NCBI RefSeq assembly: GCF_023806625.1
Contig: NZ_JAMTDX010000002.1
Location: forward strand, 1-53,233
Direction: 5' to 3'
DNA: 53,233 nucleotides
DNA from: Accumulibacter sp.
Lineage (GTDB): Bacteria > Pseudomonadota > Gammaproteobacteria > Burkholderiales > Rhodocyclaceae
The notes beneath the pieces were generated by a model. The model was not told the origin of the DNA and searched no databases. It saw nothing but the letters and a program-made list of their open reading frames with translations. How positions within the stretch are numbered: position 1 is the first letter of the stretch; each line of letters begins with the position of its first letter. A program made the translations under genes and the position numbers. This document shows, one piece after another, positions 15,835 to 24,414 of the stretch.

Positions 15835-18540
15835 ATGGACCCGATCCGGCGCTACTCCTCTCGCCGGCAACGGCTGGACCATGCGTTCCTGAACCAGAAA
15901 CTCGCCGGAGCACGTTCGTACCGGCGCATCGCCGGCTACTTCCGCAGCTCTATCTTCGAGCTGGTGGGGGAAGAGATCTCGGCCATTCCCAAGGTGCAGG
16001 TGCTCTGCAACAGCGAGCTCGACGCGGCCGACGTGCTGATCTCCAGGCATGCGCGCGAGACCGCGCTGAAGGAACGCTGGAACGAGGCACCGGCCGAGGT
16101 GGAGGCGCTCCTGCACCGCGGCCGGTACCGAAAGTTGCACGAGCTGCTGACGAGTGGCCGAGTGGAGGTCCGCGTCGTCCCGAAGGACCAGGTGTTCGTG
16201 CACGGCAAGGCCGGCGTGATCGAAGCGGCGGACGGCTCGAAGACGTGCTTCCTGGGGTCCATCAACGAGACGAAGAGCGCGTTCGCCCACAACTACGAGA
16301 TTCTGTGGGAGGACTCGTCGCCGGAAGGCGTGGCCTGGGTGGAAGAGGAGTTCGCGGCCCTGTGGGGAGACGCATTCCCGCTGCCCCACGCGATCATCGA
16401 AGAGGTCCAGCGCGTCGCGCAGCGCGCCGAGATTCGCTTCGGCGACGCCACGCCGAAGGAAGTGCCGGCGGCAGCGCTGGCCGAGAGCCCCATCTACCGG
16501 GGTGGTGAGCAGCTGCAGCCTTGGCAGCGCTCGTTTGTCACCCTGTTCCTGCAGCATCGCGAGACCTACGGCCGTGCGCGCCTGCTGCTGGCCGACGAGG
16601 TGGGCGTCGGCAAGACCTTGTCCCTGGCGGCGAGCGCGATGATGTCGGCGCTTCTCGACGACGGCCCCGTGTTGATCCTCTGTCCCTCGACGCTGACGAT
16701 GCAGTGGCAGGTCGAGCTGGCCGACAAGCTGGGAATCCCCAGCGCGGTGTGGTCGTCGACCAAGAAGGTCTGGCTCGACCCGAAGGGCCACGAGATACGC
16801 ACACGCGGCCCCGAAGACGTGGCTCGGTGTCCGTCTCAGATCGCGATCGTATCCACGGGTCTGATCTTTCACGACTCGGAGGAGCGACAGCATCTGCTCA
16901 GCCGCAAGTTCGGCACGGTGGTGCTCGACGAGGCGCACAAGGCGCGCCGGCGCGGGGGCATGGGCAAGCAGAAGGACGAGCCCAACAACCTTCTCAACTT
17001 CATGATGCGGATCGGTTCGCGCACCAAGAACCTGTTGCTGGGCACCGCCACGCCGATACAGACCGAGGTGCACGAGCTGTGGGATCTGCTGGCGATCCTG
17101 GCGGTGGGTGCGGACTTCGTTCTTGGGCGCACGCCCTTCAGCCGCTGGACGGATTGGCAGCGCTCGTTGCCGATCGTCAAGGGGACGGAGACTCCGGTCG
17201 GGGATCGCGGGGTCTGGGAGTGGCTGCGCAACCCGCTTCCACCGGCCGGCGAGCACGCGTTGTTCGCGACACTTCGCCTGCAGATCGGGTTGCCCGATCA
17301 GACCTTCTTCACCGACCGTGGCTTCGGGTCGTTGGGATTCCTGGAGCAGCAGGCGATCGCCGACGCGCTCGCGCCCGGCTTCTTGCGCGACCACAACCCG
17401 GTGGTGCGCCACACCGTCCTGCGACGACGCGTGACGCTGGAGGGCGCGGGCTTGCTGCAGCGGGTGGGTGTGGCCATTCACCCGGAGCCCGAGGCCAACG
17501 CGAGTAACTACGGCGGCGTAGATTTCGAGGGGCTGGGGCTGCTGACGAACCTCCCTTTCGACCTGGCTTACAAGGCCGCCGAGGACTTCACCGCCGCACT
17601 CAAGCAGCGAACGAAGGCGGCGGGCTTCATGAAGACGCTGCTGCTGCAGCGAATCTGTTCGAGCTTCGCTTCTGGGCGGGCCACCGCCCAGAAGATGCTG
17701 CGGCGCGAGGTTCTGGAAGAAGAGGAAGAGGCGCAGTCCGTCGCCGAGGTCTTGGACGGCTTAACCGCCGACGAAGCTTCATACCTGCGCACGATCGTCG
17801 AAGAGCTCTCGCGTCCGGAAGCCCGCGACCCGAAGACTTCGGCGGTCAAGTACTTCCTGACCGAGCACCGCACCGACGGGCGAACCTGGCTGGAGCATGG
17901 CTGCATCGTCTTCAGCCAGTACTACGACACCGTCCGCACGCTCGCCGCCGAGCTGGCAGACGCACTGCCCGGCGAACCGGTGGCGATCTACGCGGGTGCA
18001 GGGAAGAGCGGCATCTATCGCGGCTCGGACTTCGCGTCGGTCGAGCGCGAGGACATCAAGGCGGCCGTGAAGCGCCGCGAGGTCCGCTTGCTGATCGCGA
18101 CAGACGCCGCGTGCGAGGGCCTGAACCTGCAGACGCTCGGTACCCTCATCAACGTCGACTTGCCTTGGAACCCGTCAAGGCTGGAGCAGCGGCTTGGCCG
18201 CATCAAGCGCTTCGGGCAGGTACGCCAGAGCGTTGACATGCTCAACCTCGTCTACCACCACACGCAAGACGAGCAGGTCTACGCCGTGATCTCGCGCCGC
18301 ATGAAGGACCGCTACGACATCTTCGGCAGCCTGCCAGACACGATCGAGGACGAGTGGATCGACAGTGTTGAGCAGCTGGAGCAGCGCATGGACGAGTACA
18401 TCCATCTGCGCGATCAGGCTCACAACGCATTCGAGATGCGGTACCAGGAAACCATCGACCCGGACAAGGACCGCTGGGAGCTCTGCTCGCGGGTGCTGTC
18501 GCGGCGGGACATCGTGGACAAGCTGTCGGCGGCATGGTGA
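15835..18540 (+). CDS. PLD-domain SNF2/DEAH-type helicase of the defence operon
   Basis: A 901-aa protein. The ATG at 15835 lies one base after the methylase stop; a TTG at 15826 that overlaps it is an alternative start. The N-terminal domain has a single phospholipase D-like half-site (VHGKAG...GSINETKSAF, residues about 122-148), with His, Lys, Ser and Asn of the HKD motif. The SF2 helicase core has Walker A DEVGVGKTLSLA (about 253), VLDEAHKARR (motif II, about 363), GTATPIQ (motif III) and QRLGRIKRFGQ (motif VI, about 784). PLD-SNF2 fusions of this form are the nuclease/translocase of DISARM-like and Hma-like systems. One HKD per chain implies an active dimer. It ends the four-gene operon, and a 256-bp gap follows. 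Confidence 0.9.
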   Translation: MDPIRRYSSRRQRLDHAFLNQKLAGARSYRRIAGYFRSSIFELVGEEISAIPKVQVLCNSELDAADVLISRHARETALKERWNEAPAEVEALLHRGRYRKLHELLTSGRVEVRVVPKDQVFVHGKAGVIEAADGSKTCFLGSINETKSAFAHNYEILWEDSSPEGVAWVEEEFAALWGDAFPLPHAIIEEVQRVAQRAEIRFGDATPKEVPAAALAESPIYRGGEQLQPWQRSFVTLFLQHRETYGRARLLLADEVGVGKTLSLAASAMMSALLDDGPVLILCPSTLTMQWQVELADKLGIPSAVWSSTKKVWLDPKGHEIRTRGPEDVARCPSQIAIVSTGLIFHDSEERQHLLSRKFGTVVLDEAHKARRRGGMGKQKDEPNNLLNFMMRIGSRTKNLLLGTATPIQTEVHELWDLLAILAVGADFVLGRTPFSRWTDWQRSLPIVKGTETPVGDRGVWEWLRNPLPPAGEHALFATLRLQIGLPDQTFFTDRGFGSLGFLEQQAIADALAPGFLRDHNPVVRHTVLRRRVTLEGAGLLQRVGVAIHPEPEANASNYGGVDFEGLGLLTNLPFDLAYKAAEDFTAALKQRTKAAGFMKTLLLQRICSSFASGRATAQKMLRREVLEEEEEAQSVAEVLDGLTADEASYLRTIVEELSRPEARDPKTSAVKYFLTEHRTDGRTWLEHGCIVFSQYYDTVRTLAAELADALPGEPVAIYAGAGKSGIYRGSDFASVEREDIKAAVKRREVRLLIATDAACEGLNLQTLGTLINVDLPWNPSRLEQRLGRIKRFGQVRQSVDMLNLVYHHTQDEQVYAVISRRMKDRYDIFGSLPDTIEDEWIDSVEQLEQRMDEYIHLRDQAHNAFEMRYQETIDPDKDRWELCSRVLSRRDIVDKLSAAW

Positions 18541-18796
18541 CCATGAACCTTGCGATGTCGTCGGCTGATCACCCCCCGTTCTTCATGGCCGCTCCTAGAA
18601 TGTGCAGGAGGCAGACTTTGTCTGCTCCGGTGTGGCACTATCCGACAACGTTGCGCAATTGCTTGCAGCCGACGCGAGGGGGCCGGGGTGGTGGCACCGG
18701 TCGGCAGTCAGTGGGCGTCGCTGCGACCCAGCTCGGCGGCAGCATCGCGCTACGAAGGCTCAACCAGTGGCGAATTGACGACGGTAGGGGTACGCC

Positions 18797-21700
18797 ATGC
18801 ATCTTGTAGAGACATCCGAAATTGCTAGTGAGCTGTTGAGCGATGTTGTGGCGCGCGACTGCGTGCTATGGATTACCGCGAGCTCAATCTGTGACGAGCT
18901 TGAGCTAAACGCGTACCTGAGTCTTGCGCATGGTCCGTGGCGTGCCGTTTTCGTTGAGTCGTCTGCAGGCGCGTTCGCATCGGCCTTTGAAGACAAGGAG
19001 AGGGGCGAAGCGGGCCGCGACAGTGCGGGAGCCTTCAGTTATGTGATCGCAAGTGACCCCACCTCGCTGTTGCTGCAACGGCGAGCCAAGCCCATCTTCC
19101 TTCTCAACGGACGGGCGGATCGAGCGGGTGTGGAAGGGGACCAGCTGCCACCAAAGCGAGCATTGATTCGCCGGGGCAATATGACCGCCAAGCTTCGTGA
19201 ACTTGAGCCACGGCGGGTTGTCGTGGTCGGCCCGAGCCCGCTGGCGGCTGTGGAGGATCTTATTGACCTGTGGGACTCAGAGTTCCGTGCCCTCCTGACG
19301 CTGGTTACCGACCGGGCTGCCGTTCTGGCGGAAGCAACTGAGAAGCTTCGTCAGGCGACCAATCTCTCGGTAGTGCAATGGCTCAAGCAGGAGCCGATCG
19401 AGTTTGCCCGCGAGGTGATTCGCGAACTCTCGCGAGTCAGCGTCGAAGCCAGCGTTCTAGTAGACGTTCAACTGCCTGGCGGACCCATCGTTCAGGTGGA
19501 TCTGGCGCGCGCGGAGTTGGCCGAGCAGCCGATTGCCGACATCTGTGAGTTCATTCGGACACGTGATCTGCTGCCCGTCGCCCCATCGGACCTCCGCGAA
19601 GAGGACTTCCAGAAGTTCTTCGCACGTGGGTCGTTGTCTTGGCGCCCCTATGCCGCCGGCCTTCCGTGGGTGCCAGATCCTGCGCCGCAGAAGGAGCTTC
19701 TGAAGCAGCTGAAGAGACAGTTGAACGATCCGCCAGGATCGGTACAGGTGCTTTCTGTCGTGTCAGAGCCAGGGGCAGGCGGTACGACTCAGGCGCGACT
19801 GCTGGCCTTTGAAGCTGCAAGAGCTGGCTTCCCAGTACTGCTGATCAAGCAGCAGTCCGAAGTGCCAAGCATGCTTGAGCTGACGGGCTTCCTCTTTCGT
19901 GCAATCAAAGAAGTTGGTGCAGTCGCCGCGCAGGCTGGTCACGGCGAAGCTGGAGAGCCTGTGTGGGTGCTGGTGCTTGACGGTCAGCATGGCGGACGGG
20001 GGCTCGACGACTTGCAGCGGGTTTGCGGCGATCTCATTCGCAGCGGGCGCAAGGTCGCTGTCTTGAAGGTGGTCTCGGCTGATGCCTCGCTTGATCCACC
20101 TGACCCCATTCCGTACACGGAGCTGATCTACGTGGGGCACGAACTTGAGTCCGCTGACGTCGAAGCCCTTGGGCGGCACTTGAACGCCTACCTTCGAAAC
20201 TTCGGCAAGGAGAAGGCGTCCGCGGACTGGATTAGCTTCTGGAGGTCACACAGGCCAGACCTCGATACCGGTGTGGCGAGCTTCTGGATCGCACTCGAGT
20301 TCTGGCTGTCGGGATTAATGGCTCTTGGCGAGTCGATCCAGAGCTGGGCAGTCAGGCAGTTCAAGACCTTGTCAGATCAGCGAGAAGTGCAGAGGGCCCT
20401 GATGGAAGTCGCTGCGCTGTCTGTCGAGCGCAAGCCGACACCGGAACGGCTGCTGATGCCAATGAGCGCGCCCAAGTTGCCGTGGTCCTACGCACTTGAG
20501 GGGGCGCGACGAAAGACCCCCGGCCTTGGCATCGTTCAGGCGACCGCAGTGCCATACGGCAGGGTTTGGGCCATCGCGCATGACGTGCTTGCCAGATACC
20601 TGTTGAACGGAATCTGGAATGACCGCCTGCTTTGTGATGAGTTGTCGCTTCCCGCCTTTGAGGATCCGGTCGACCTTCGGCTGGCCATGATCGCCGAAGT
20701 GTCTAGGCGGGCCAGCACCGGCGAAGTGTTTGCGCGGCCCTTTGCAGTGGCACTCGCGACGCACGTACTGAAGCTAGACGAACAGCAGGGGAATGCAGAG
20801 TTCTTCAAGTATTGGCGCAAGGTTCTGGCAGTGCTTGAGTCAATCCCCGACACCGTTCGGCTCACGAGTCGCGCATTCAATCACCACGTGGCGATCTCCA
20901 GGCGTCGGGTCACCCAGGGTGAGCTGTTTGCCGTAAGTGAGGACGAGAAGAAGGAGCTCTTGCGGCGGGCTGTCCAGGAGCTCGAATTCGCTCTGAATCA
21001 GATCGATCCTTCGCGTGAGGACGAGAGCAATCTCAACATCCTGAATACCCTTGCATTGGTCTATCAGGATCTGGCAGAGATTGAGCGGCTGACTGGAGGT
21101 TCCCCGGCAGAGGTCTCACGGTTGCTGGCAAGTTCGGATGAGGTCACCAATCGGGCGCTCAAAGAGAACCCGAATAGCTCCTATGTCCTGGAGACCGCTG
21201 CGAAGAACTTGCTGCGCCAGACTAGCGTCGTAACTGCGGAGACGGAGCGGGTCGAGTCTGCGGCCAAGGCACTGTCGTTCGTGTTCCAGGCCTCGAGGCT
21301 AGACACGGCGTACTCACGAGGAATGAAGCTCGGGATCCTTGCCGGGCAGGCCCTGCGCCATCTTCGCGGTGATCGAGCGACGGCAGCTATCGAGACGCTT
21401 TGCGCGCAGAGTAGCCCGTTCGGCTACATCGCTAAGGCATGGCGAATGCTTCCGATCGAGCCCGATTCGGATTCGTCGCTTCAGCTAGATGCGATCGGCC
21501 CGGACCTGGCCAGTCGCGCCGTCGAGCTCCTCAAGTCGGCACCCGTTCGGGACGGATTGCTCGTGCGCCTGCAGTACGACCTCGCAGTGGTTGCTGATCC
21601 GAAGGACTTCGAGGGGCAGCTCCGATTGCTAGATGAGCTTGCTGCCACTCCTGGCTATCACCTCTCCCTTCAACAGGTCCTGGAGCGGGCTGTCCTGTTG

Positions 21701-22036
21701 CACTTCGCAGGGCGGCACAGACAGGCCCTGGACGAGTTCAATACGCTCCGCCCGGCGGTCAAGGACGCTCAAGTGGTGGTGTTCGTGCCGCAGCGCTTGC
21801 GGTGGCTGCCGAAGCCCGATCGGTCTTCACGTGCGACATGTTCGGCGCGGATTGTCGACAGCGCGGAACCAATGCGACCGATGGCGAGAGTCACAGAACT
21901 TGGAAACGCGCTGGCGCGCTTCAATCCAAATGAGTTTGGCAAGGCACGCATGTCGGCAAATGAGCAGTTCAAGTGCCAGGTGACGTTCTCCGCTATGGGG
22001 CCCTTCCTGAAGCCTGTCGAGCCTGCAACGCACTAG
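18797..22036 (+). CDS. SAMD9-like STAND NTPase with TPR-like C-terminal region
   Basis: A 1079-aa protein with ATG at 18797 after GTAGGGG. Residues 1-310 form an alpha/beta domain (VLWITASSICDE; KPIFLLNGRAD; RRVVVVGPSPLAAV) that might be a degenerate SIR2-like fold, but the NAD-binding Gly-rich motif is not obvious. At about residue 324 is SEPGAGGTTQARLL, a P-loop where the usual lysine is replaced, followed by VWVLVLDG (Walker B-like, about 390). The same GxGGTTxA P-loop characterises vertebrate SAMD9/SAMD9L, and the later segment RVWAIAHDVLARYLL resembles the STAND winged-helix end. The C-terminal 350 residues are helical repeats, TPR-like (around 720-850). A signal-sensing NTPase for immunity is inferred. 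The next gene starts 10 bp downstream, so the two form one unit. Confidence 0.7.
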   Translation: MHLVETSEIASELLSDVVARDCVLWITASSICDELELNAYLSLAHGPWRAVFVESSAGAFASAFEDKERGEAGRDSAGAFSYVIASDPTSLLLQRRAKPIFLLNGRADRAGVEGDQLPPKRALIRRGNMTAKLRELEPRRVVVVGPSPLAAVEDLIDLWDSEFRALLTLVTDRAAVLAEATEKLRQATNLSVVQWLKQEPIEFAREVIRELSRVSVEASVLVDVQLPGGPIVQVDLARAELAEQPIADICEFIRTRDLLPVAPSDLREEDFQKFFARGSLSWRPYAAGLPWVPDPAPQKELLKQLKRQLNDPPGSVQVLSVVSEPGAGGTTQARLLAFEAARAGFPVLLIKQQSEVPSMLELTGFLFRAIKEVGAVAAQAGHGEAGEPVWVLVLDGQHGGRGLDDLQRVCGDLIRSGRKVAVLKVVSADASLDPPDPIPYTELIYVGHELESADVEALGRHLNAYLRNFGKEKASADWISFWRSHRPDLDTGVASFWIALEFWLSGLMALGESIQSWAVRQFKTLSDQREVQRALMEVAALSVERKPTPERLLMPMSAPKLPWSYALEGARRKTPGLGIVQATAVPYGRVWAIAHDVLARYLLNGIWNDRLLCDELSLPAFEDPVDLRLAMIAEVSRRASTGEVFARPFAVALATHVLKLDEQQGNAEFFKYWRKVLAVLESIPDTVRLTSRAFNHHVAISRRRVTQGELFAVSEDEKKELLRRAVQELEFALNQIDPSREDESNLNILNTLALVYQDLAEIERLTGGSPAEVSRLLASSDEVTNRALKENPNSSYVLETAAKNLLRQTSVVTAETERVESAAKALSFVFQASRLDTAYSRGMKLGILAGQALRHLRGDRATAAIETLCAQSSPFGYIAKAWRMLPIEPDSDSSLQLDAIGPDLASRAVELLKSAPVRDGLLVRLQYDLAVVADPKDFEGQLRLLDELAATPGYHLSLQQVLERAVLLHFAGRHRQALDEFNTLRPAVKDAQVVVFVPQRLRWLPKPDRSSRATCSARIVDSAEPMRPMARVTELGNALARFNPNEFGKARMSANEQFKCQVTFSAMGPFLKPVEPATH

Positions 22037-22045
22037 GAGAGGGCT

Positions 22046-22771
22046 ATGTCCGGGAGTCCTGTGGTCGCTGCGGGATGTGAGTGGGTCGCTCAAAAGCGCG
22101 GTTGGACCCTTCGGCGCGGCAATGTCATGGTTGAAGGGGATTCCGATGTGGGGTATTTCGAGCTGGCGTCTCGCCTCCATCGAAACGCCACGGGCAAACG
22201 GCTCCTTGGAGAAGACCTCTCAGTGTTCTCAGCTGGTCAGGGCGATGATGGCGGGACATACGGCATATCGGAGTGGTTTCCGACCCTCTTCGGGATGGCA
22301 GGGTTGGACCTCGATCAGGCTGGTAAGCGTCGGTACCACGTGATTGCGCTGGTTGACGATGATCCGATGGGGCGGTCTGCTGTCAATGGAATTACAAAGG
22401 GACATCGACGGATCGTCGAGTATGAGTCGATTTTTCGACTGCGCCGAGTGATGCCGCTGCGAGCTGGATCAGCACGAGTACTCGAAGAGAGGTTCAAGGA
22501 AGCCAACGAACCACATAGGGCCTTGACCTGCGTGATTGAGGACCTCTTGCCCATTGCTCTATGCGAGCGCTTCCTAGCTCAGACGCCTTCCGCGACATCT
22601 CGTCCGCCCATCGCATCGGGGGGAGGAACGGTCTCCTCTTGGACGTCGGGGGACAAGGCCGGCTTACTGAGGTTCGCCAAGGCGCAGGCAAAGGTAGGTG
22701 ATGTCGGTGCGCTTGTCGGTGTTCTGCGGGCTCTGCGCAGCTACGTCGGACTCACGCCTGATGGCGTGTAG
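22046..22771 (+). CDS. Standalone TOPRIM-domain protein, candidate nuclease effector
   Basis: A 241-aa protein. The ATG at 22046 is preceded by an excellent AGGAGAGGG site within the 9-bp gap after the STAND gene. The N-terminal VMVEGDSDVGYFELA (Glu30, Asp32, Asp34) is the beta1 glutamate motif of TOPRIM domains. HVIALVDDDPMGR (Asp104-106) is the matching DxD motif. Spacing and flanks recall the OLD-family TOPRIM nucleases, but without the ATPase half. The C-terminal 80 residues are helical and carry no known motif. In known two-gene systems (Gabija, PARIS) an ATPase works with a TOPRIM nuclease; a similar division of labour with the STAND protein is my inference. Cleavage substrate unknown (DNA or tRNA). 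Confidence 0.72.
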   Translation: MSGSPVVAAGCEWVAQKRGWTLRRGNVMVEGDSDVGYFELASRLHRNATGKRLLGEDLSVFSAGQGDDGGTYGISEWFPTLFGMAGLDLDQAGKRRYHVIALVDDDPMGRSAVNGITKGHRRIVEYESIFRLRRVMPLRAGSARVLEERFKEANEPHRALTCVIEDLLPIALCERFLAQTPSATSRPPIASGGGTVSSWTSGDKAGLLRFAKAQAKVGDVGALVGVLRALRSYVGLTPDGV

Positions 22772-22784
22772 GCATGGTGGTGCG

Positions 22785-22937
22785 TATTTCGCGTGATCGT
22801 GACCGGTGATTTCACGAGAGCGTGACCGGTGTTCCACGAGAGCGTGACCGGCTGAGGTATCATCAGACCCTATTCATGCAGCATCACGCGATCGGTCACG
22901 ATGACGCGAAACGGTCGGTCACGTTCCGTGAAATCCG
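22785..22937. repeat. Clustered CGTGACCGG repeats, possible transposon end
   Basis: A head-to-tail array of about 22-23-bp units (CGTGACCGGTG...CACGAGAG, then CGTGACCGGCTGAG) occupies 22797-22855. Inverted copies at about 22889-22934 include TTTCGCGTCATCGTGACCG as the reverse complement, against TTTCGCGTGATCGTGACCG. Multiple short terminal repeats are typical of IS21-like elements. No complete transposase gene is present, so this would be a solo end or relic. It could instead be a regulatory array. The rest of 22772-23152 holds no gene I can support. Confidence 0.5.
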
Positions 22938-23152
22938 CAGCCGCCCGCCCGTCGATCGGAATCACAGCGGCGCAGACCTTCAGACGTCCCAAGTAATCCC
23001 CCACTGCTGCTTCATCGCCCAACGCTCCTTCACGCATTCGGCTTGGCCTGTTGTCGGTGGAACGCGACTTGTTCGCCCGACAGGGTGTCTGTGATCGATG
23101 CTCAGTTTCAAAACCCGGTCCGCAGGAAGCTGCGCGCCCCCGGAACTGCAGG

Positions 23153-24286
23153 TCAAAACATGCGGACCGAGTCCAACCTGTCTCGCACCTTGTCATGCCT
23201 CAGGTGCCCGTAGTTTGATTCGATCATCTGCACACTGGTGCCTGTGACCCTGGCGACCACGAAGGAGTCCATGCCACCCATGATCATCTCGGAAATGGCC
23301 GTGTGACGAAGGGCGTAGAGGACCACGTCAGGCGGCAGTTCTGCCGCGATCACGGCTTCCTTGAAGGGTTTCTTCCAAGAGTCTTTGTTCCACCGACCGC
23401 CGGTCGAGGTGATCAACAGCGGAGCATTGCCGATGCGGATCCTCGCCAATTCCGACAGAAATTCTGCGGCTGCAGTCGAGACTGCTACCGTTCGCTCACC
23501 GGTCTTGCCGCGAAGCGTGAGCGCGCCAAACTTCCGGTCAAAATCCGAAGCGTTCAGCATCGCCAGTTCTCCCGGGCGCGCGCCGGTCAGCAGCATGGCT
23601 TTGACCAGAAGGCGCAGGTCGTCATCGCATTTCTCGAGTAGTTTGTGACGCGCCGCCATGCTCAAGAACGCATTCTTTCGACGGGCAGATACCCTTTCGA
23701 ACGCCTGCACGGTTTTCCAGCCCGAATCGGTTGCCACCAGGCGATCGCTCAGTGCGCGATTCAAGGCCGCTTTCAGACTTGCCAGGTTTCGATTCGCCGA
23801 GTCTTTCGCGCGCCTCAAGTCCTCCTCGTCGCTGTCCTCGTCCTGCCTGATCTGATCAGCAAGCCAACGGCGCACGTCCGTGGTCTTCAGCCGATCAAGA
23901 GGTATCCTGCCGAATGCGGTGCCATACACCAGCCGACGAAAACGTCCCTCAACATCCTTGGCCGTGCTACGTCGCTGATCCAGGAGCAACGCTTCCTCGT
24001 AGGCTTTGCAGGCCGCCTCGACTGTTGTCGTCTTTGGGCTTGCACCCTGCTGATTCTGCGCAATCCACTCTCGGGCGGCTTTGGCAGCTTCGTCGTACTC
24101 GTCGAAGTGCCCTAACGCACGGTAGTGCTGCTTGCCGTCTTCACCCCGCCAGCGCGAGATCCATGTCCCCTCGCCACTGTCGAGTTTGCGAAACCCAATG
24201 TAGCCGCCCGCCAGCAAGCGCGCCCAGTAAGGCTCGCGCCTGGGCTGCAGCTTGCTCCGGTCTGTCTTGGATACGATGCCGGTCAT
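23153..24286 (-). CDS. int: Tyrosine recombinase (tRNA-Arg site integrase)
   Basis: A 377-aa protein. The frame opens at a GTG (24289), but the ATG at 24286 is better spaced to GGAAGA. The N-terminal residues to about 70 form an arm-binding domain (GTWISRWRGEDGKQHYRALG), and a SAM-like core-binding domain follows. The catalytic domain shows the Arg of TGARPGEL, ALRHTAISE (HxxR) and the nucleophile Tyr in IESNYGHL, so all key residues are present. The gene abuts the right attachment repeat and is read away from it, the standard arrangement. It should catalyse integration at, and excision from, the 3' end of tRNA-Arg(CCG). The promoter region overlaps phased TGGAC repeats at 24328-24352. Confidence 0.95.
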   Translation of the reverse strand: MTGIVSKTDRSKLQPRREPYWARLLAGGYIGFRKLDSGEGTWISRWRGEDGKQHYRALGHFDEYDEAAKAAREWIAQNQQGASPKTTTVEAACKAYEEALLLDQRRSTAKDVEGRFRRLVYGTAFGRIPLDRLKTTDVRRWLADQIRQDEDSDEEDLRRAKDSANRNLASLKAALNRALSDRLVATDSGWKTVQAFERVSARRKNAFLSMAARHKLLEKCDDDLRLLVKAMLLTGARPGELAMLNASDFDRKFGALTLRGKTGERTVAVSTAAAEFLSELARIRIGNAPLLITSTGGRWNKDSWKKPFKEAVIAAELPPDVVLYALRHTAISEMIMGGMDSFVVARVTGTSVQMIESNYGHLRHDKVRDRLDSVRMF

Positions 24287-24327
24287 CACGAGATCTTCCG
24301 TACGTAAACGATACGGAAATTCTACAC

Positions 24328-24404
24328 TGGACGTCTCTGGACTTCAATGGACGATTCTTTCTGATTCGTCAATAGGTTATGGAATTCACGGGACTGCACT
24401 GGAC
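24328..24404. promoter_or_regulatory. Phased TGGAC repeats between int and attR
   Basis: TGGAC occurs at 24328, 24338 and 24348, exactly one per 10 bp, and again at 24400 next to the att core. The spacing puts the three copies on one face of the helix. They are candidate arm-type sites for the integrase or an excisionase, and they lie where the int promoter must be, which would allow autoregulation. Confidence 0.5.
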
Positions 24405-24414
24405 CATCTTTCCC

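Noticed and set aside
9161-18540. BREX or DISARM identity for the operon
   Set aside because: No PglZ, BrxL or DrmA/DrmB-type genes; the ATPase/DUF3780/DUF1156/PLD-helicase set fits the Hma-type arrangement.
22797-22855. CRISPR array
   Set aside because: Only two to three adjoining units without unique spacers, no cas genes; the units have inverted copies nearby.
22870-23196. 108-aa frame before the integrase
   Set aside because: It overlaps the end of the integrase gene and the repeat cluster; no motif seen.
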